In this document: positions 32,575 through 34,232 of the stretch, piece after piece
How the letters are laid out: every line of letters begins with the position of its first letter
Position numbering within the stretch: position 1 is the stretch's first letter
DNA from: Halovenus carboxidivorans
GTDB taxonomy: Archaea; Halobacteriota; Halobacteria; Halobacteriales; Haloarculaceae
NCBI RefSeq assembly: GCF_009831575.1
Contig: NZ_WUUT01000009.1
Location: forward strand, 1 to 34,232
Direction of reading: 5' to 3'
Length of the DNA stretch: 34,232 bases
Program-made: the position numbers and the translations under genes
The notes under the pieces: model-generated
Told to the model about the DNA's origin: nothing
Databases searched by the model: none
Seen by the model: only the letters and a program-made list of their open reading frames with translations

Positions 32575-32887
32575 TGACTACCTTCTGTTCATAGTGTTCA
32601 GATAAGCTGATTCCACGCGAAGGCAAATTTTCGTAACCACTCGTCAGCAGTTTCTGCTTCGGCGTTGCTGAAACAGTTTGAAAACGAAGAGGTTCGTCGT
32701 TTTACTTCTCGAAAGACACGTTCAGCGCTGTTGCGATCTCCGTGACGTTCGACGCGGAGATCGAGGCCGTGACGAGAACAAGCGTCTTTCAACGAATGCG
32801 AGCCGTCGATGAGAAACACAGCGTCGTCAACGTCGTGTTTCGCGCGGAGTGTCGCAAGAAATTGTTGTGCGAGAACGCTATTTGTGG
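32575..32887 (-). mobile_element. Remnant of an IS6-type haloarchaeal insertion sequence
   Basis: This is the 3' part of an insertion sequence, recognisable from the C-terminal transposase fragment it carries. The right edge is sharp at about 32887, where sufB coding sequence begins. The left edge is not defined; a terminal repeat may lie around 32575-32597. The 5' half of the element is absent. Confidence 0.7.
32598..32887 (-). pseudogene. C-terminal fragment of an IS6-family transposase
   Basis: About 95 codons remain of an expected total of roughly 210-230. The frame reads VLAQQFLATLRAKHDVDDAVFLIDG, then ERHGDRNSAERVFREVKRRTSSFSN, then the normal stop after AFAWNQLI. The second catalytic Asp (LIDG) and the Glu region (NSAERVFREVKRRT) of the DDE domain are kept, while the N-terminal helix-turn-helix and first Asp are missing. 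The frame upstream of 32887 continues into antisense-like shadow of sufB and has no start. The fragment cannot be an active transposase. Confidence 0.8.
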
Positions 32888-33286
32888 GTACTGCGCGCCG
32901 ACGCCGGACAGCGCGTTTTTCTCGGCTTCGGGAATGCCGAGTTTGTCGAAGGTGTCCTGGATCTCCTCGGGCAGGTCCTCCCAGTCGTCGACGCCGCCGC
33001 GGGTCTCGATGTCCGGGCGGATGTACGGGACGATCTCGTCGATCTCGACCTCGCTGAGGTCGGGTGCGCCCGGCCAGTCGTCGGGCATCGGCATCTGCTT
33101 GAACTGCTTTAGGGCGCGCAGACGCCGTTCGAGCATCCACTCGGGCTCGTCTTTGTCCTCGGAGATGACTCGGATCGTCTCCTCGTCGAGGCCTTTCTCG
33201 GCCTCGAACGCGGACTTTTCCTCTTTCTTGAACTCGAAGCGCTTCTCGGTGTCCGTCTGTTCGAGGTGATCTTGGTCTGAACTCAT
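32888..33286 (-). pseudogene. sufB: SufB N-terminal fragment, truncated at an insertion-sequence junction
   Basis: Residues 1-133 match the N-terminus of haloarchaeal SufB, the scaffold of SUF iron-sulfur cluster assembly (normally about 475 residues). Typical segments are RFEFKKEEKSAFEAEKGL, EDKDEPEWMLERRLRAL and EEIQDTFDKLGIPEAE, then NALSGVGAQY. After Y133 the sequence switches to the transposase remnant, and 32 unrelated codons follow to a stop at 32789. The catalytic beta-helix core is lost, and neither the rest of sufB nor sufD appears downstream. The start at 33286 lies 12 bases after the sufC stop, with a GGGGG ribosome binding site between. Confidence 0.88.
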
Positions 33287-33298
33287 AGTAATCCCCCG

Positions 33299-34222
33299 TT
33301 AGGCCGCCTCGTAGACTTCTTCGCGGACCCAGTCGTATCCCTTGTCTTCCAGTTCCGCTGCGAGCTCCGGACCGCCGCTCTTTGCGACCTCACCATCGAG
33401 CATCACGTGGACGTGATCCGGCTCGACGTAATCGAGCACGCGCTGGTAGTGCGTGATCTGGAGAATCCCCGCGTTCTGCTCGTCGCGCAGCGCGTTGATT
33501 CCCTTCGAGACGTCTTTGAGTCGGTCGATGTCCAGCCCGGAGTCGATCTCGTCGAGCACCGCGATCTCGGGTTCGAGAATCGCCGCCTGCAGCACTTCGT
33601 TCTGCTTTTTCTCCCCGCCGGAGAAGCCGGCGTTGAGATAGCGGTTGGCGAACTTCTCGTCCATGTCCAGCTGTTCCATCTTCTCCTGGAGAATCTCCTG
33701 GAACTCCGCGACGCCGACTTCGCCCTCGTCTTCCGGCCCCTCCATCGGCGAGGAGTCGTAGCCGGCCGCGTCCTCGTTGGTCGCTTCCTCTTCGTCTTCC
33801 GCTTCCTCGTCCTCGCCCTCGAACAGCTCTTCGCGCTCTTCGAGTTTCGCGTTCAGCGCCGTGCGGAGGAAGTTGACCATCGTGACACCCTCGATCTCGG
33901 CCGGGTACTGAAAGCCCAGGAAGATGCCGAGGGCGGCTCGCTCGTTCGGTTCGAGGTCGAGCAGATCCCACTCTTTCAGGTCGTCGGTGATCTCCTCGTC
34001 GAACTCGTCGCCGTCGAGTTCGAGCGTGATCGAGCCGTCCGTGACCTCGTAGGCGGGGTGGCCGGCGATGATCTTCGCCAGCGTGGACTTCCCGCTGCCG
34101 TTGGGACCCATCAGCGCGTGGATCTCGTTGCTCGCGACTTCGAGATCGACGCCGTGAAGGATCTGTTCGCCGCCTTCCTCTGCGACTTCCGCGTGGAGAT
34201 TGTCGATTTTAAGTACTGCCAT
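33299..34222 (-). CDS. sufC: SufC, Fe-S cluster assembly ATPase
   Basis: This 307-residue ABC-type ATPase energises SufBCD for building iron-sulfur clusters. Walker [10 protein letters not shown] is at 39-47, the Q-loop FQYP near 104-107, signature SGGEKKQ at 201-207, Walker B and D-loop [11 protein letters not shown] near 221-231, and the switch His at 258. An extra, very acidic stretch (about 128-171, Glu/Asp-rich with GPEDEGEVG) makes it some 50 residues longer than bacterial SufC and is typical of haloarchaea. It is complete. The downstream partner sufB is truncated, so the operon is broken here. Confidence 0.97.
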   Translation of the reverse strand: MAVLKIDNLHAEVAEEGGEQILHGVDLEVASNEIHALMGPNGSGKSTLAKIIAGHPAYEVTDGSITLELDGDEFDEEITDDLKEWDLLDLEPNERAALGIFLGFQYPAEIEGVTMVNFLRTALNAKLEEREELFEGEDEEAEDEEEATNEDAAGYDSSPMEGPEDEGEVGVAEFQEILQEKMEQLDMDEKFANRYLNAGFSGGEKKQNEVLQAAILEPEIAVLDEIDSGLDIDRLKDVSKGINALRDEQNAGILQITHYQRVLDYVEPDHVHVMLDGEVAKSGGPELAAELEDKGYDWVREEVYEAA

Positions 34223-34232
34223 AGTAATCTTA

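Noticed and set aside
32598-33140. A 180-codon frame that might be read as one full transposase gene
   Set aside because: Only the part after about 32887 (minus direction) resembles a transposase. The N-terminal Arg-rich part is the off-frame shadow of sufB.
1-34232. CRISPR array, integrase, restriction-modification or toxin-antitoxin system
   Set aside because: No regularly spaced repeats and no proteins of these families were found anywhere in the window.

Overview
The window is haloarchaeal (class Halobacteria). It is GC-rich, its proteins are strongly acidic (Asp/Glu-rich insertions in SufC and ribosomal protein S2), and it has archaeal RNA polymerase subunits D, K and N, archaeal-type ribosomal proteins and enolase in one operon. 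Many genes have an archaeal TATA-like box about 25-30 bases before the start codon, so leaderless mRNAs are likely. Family and genus cannot be fixed from the sequence alone. About 35 protein genes, two tRNAs and several broken genes are supported.

Layout. 1-366: AT-rich spacer with no convincing gene. 367-5577: family B replicative DNA polymerase (-), a pair of single-domain MgtE-like cation transporter genes (+), and a convergent PhoU/RCK_C regulator with an internal duplication (-). 5643-10006: DUF5799-like protein, OsmC-like peroxidase, UPF0173 metallo-hydrolase, a secreted HtrA-like lipoprotein protease, and a PAS sensor kinase whose ATP site looks eroded. 10189-16249 (-): the classic informational operon, in transcription order tRNA-Ser, S13, S4, S11, RpoD, a structured spacer, tRNA-Leu, L18e, L13, S9, RpoN, RpoK, enolase, S2. 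16456-23283: lipoprotein, Mrp/NBP35 Fe-S carrier, DUF3267 membrane zincin, a threonine-synthase-like protein lacking the PLP lysine, an intact membrane histidine kinase, and an FAD amine-oxidase-fold enzyme. 23284-26271: halocyanin pseudogene, a methyltransferase-like protein without the acceptor cysteine, divergent Fe-S photolyase, membrane protein. 26379-31847: chorismate synthase, two tandem paralogous alpha/beta hydrolases with a gene-conversion-like tract, halocyanin, archaeal-type ornithine cyclodeaminase. 31897-34222: HalX response regulator, IS6-type transposase remnant joined to a truncated sufB, and intact sufC.

How the genes fit together. The most system-like neighbourhood is the split MgtE pair plus the PhoU-RCK_C-PhoU-RCK_C protein. 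Neither transporter half carries the cytosolic N and CBS gating domains of bacterial MgtE, while the adjacent soluble protein has two-fold internal repeats, so a heterodimeric channel with a separate pseudo-dimeric regulator is a testable idea. Other points for follow-up are the sufB/IS junction, the structured RNA between rpoD and tRNA-Leu whose mismatches become G-U pairs only on the transcribed strand, and four proteins or gene remnants that keep a fold but have lost key parts (kinase, threonine synthase-like, alkyltransferase-like, halocyanin).
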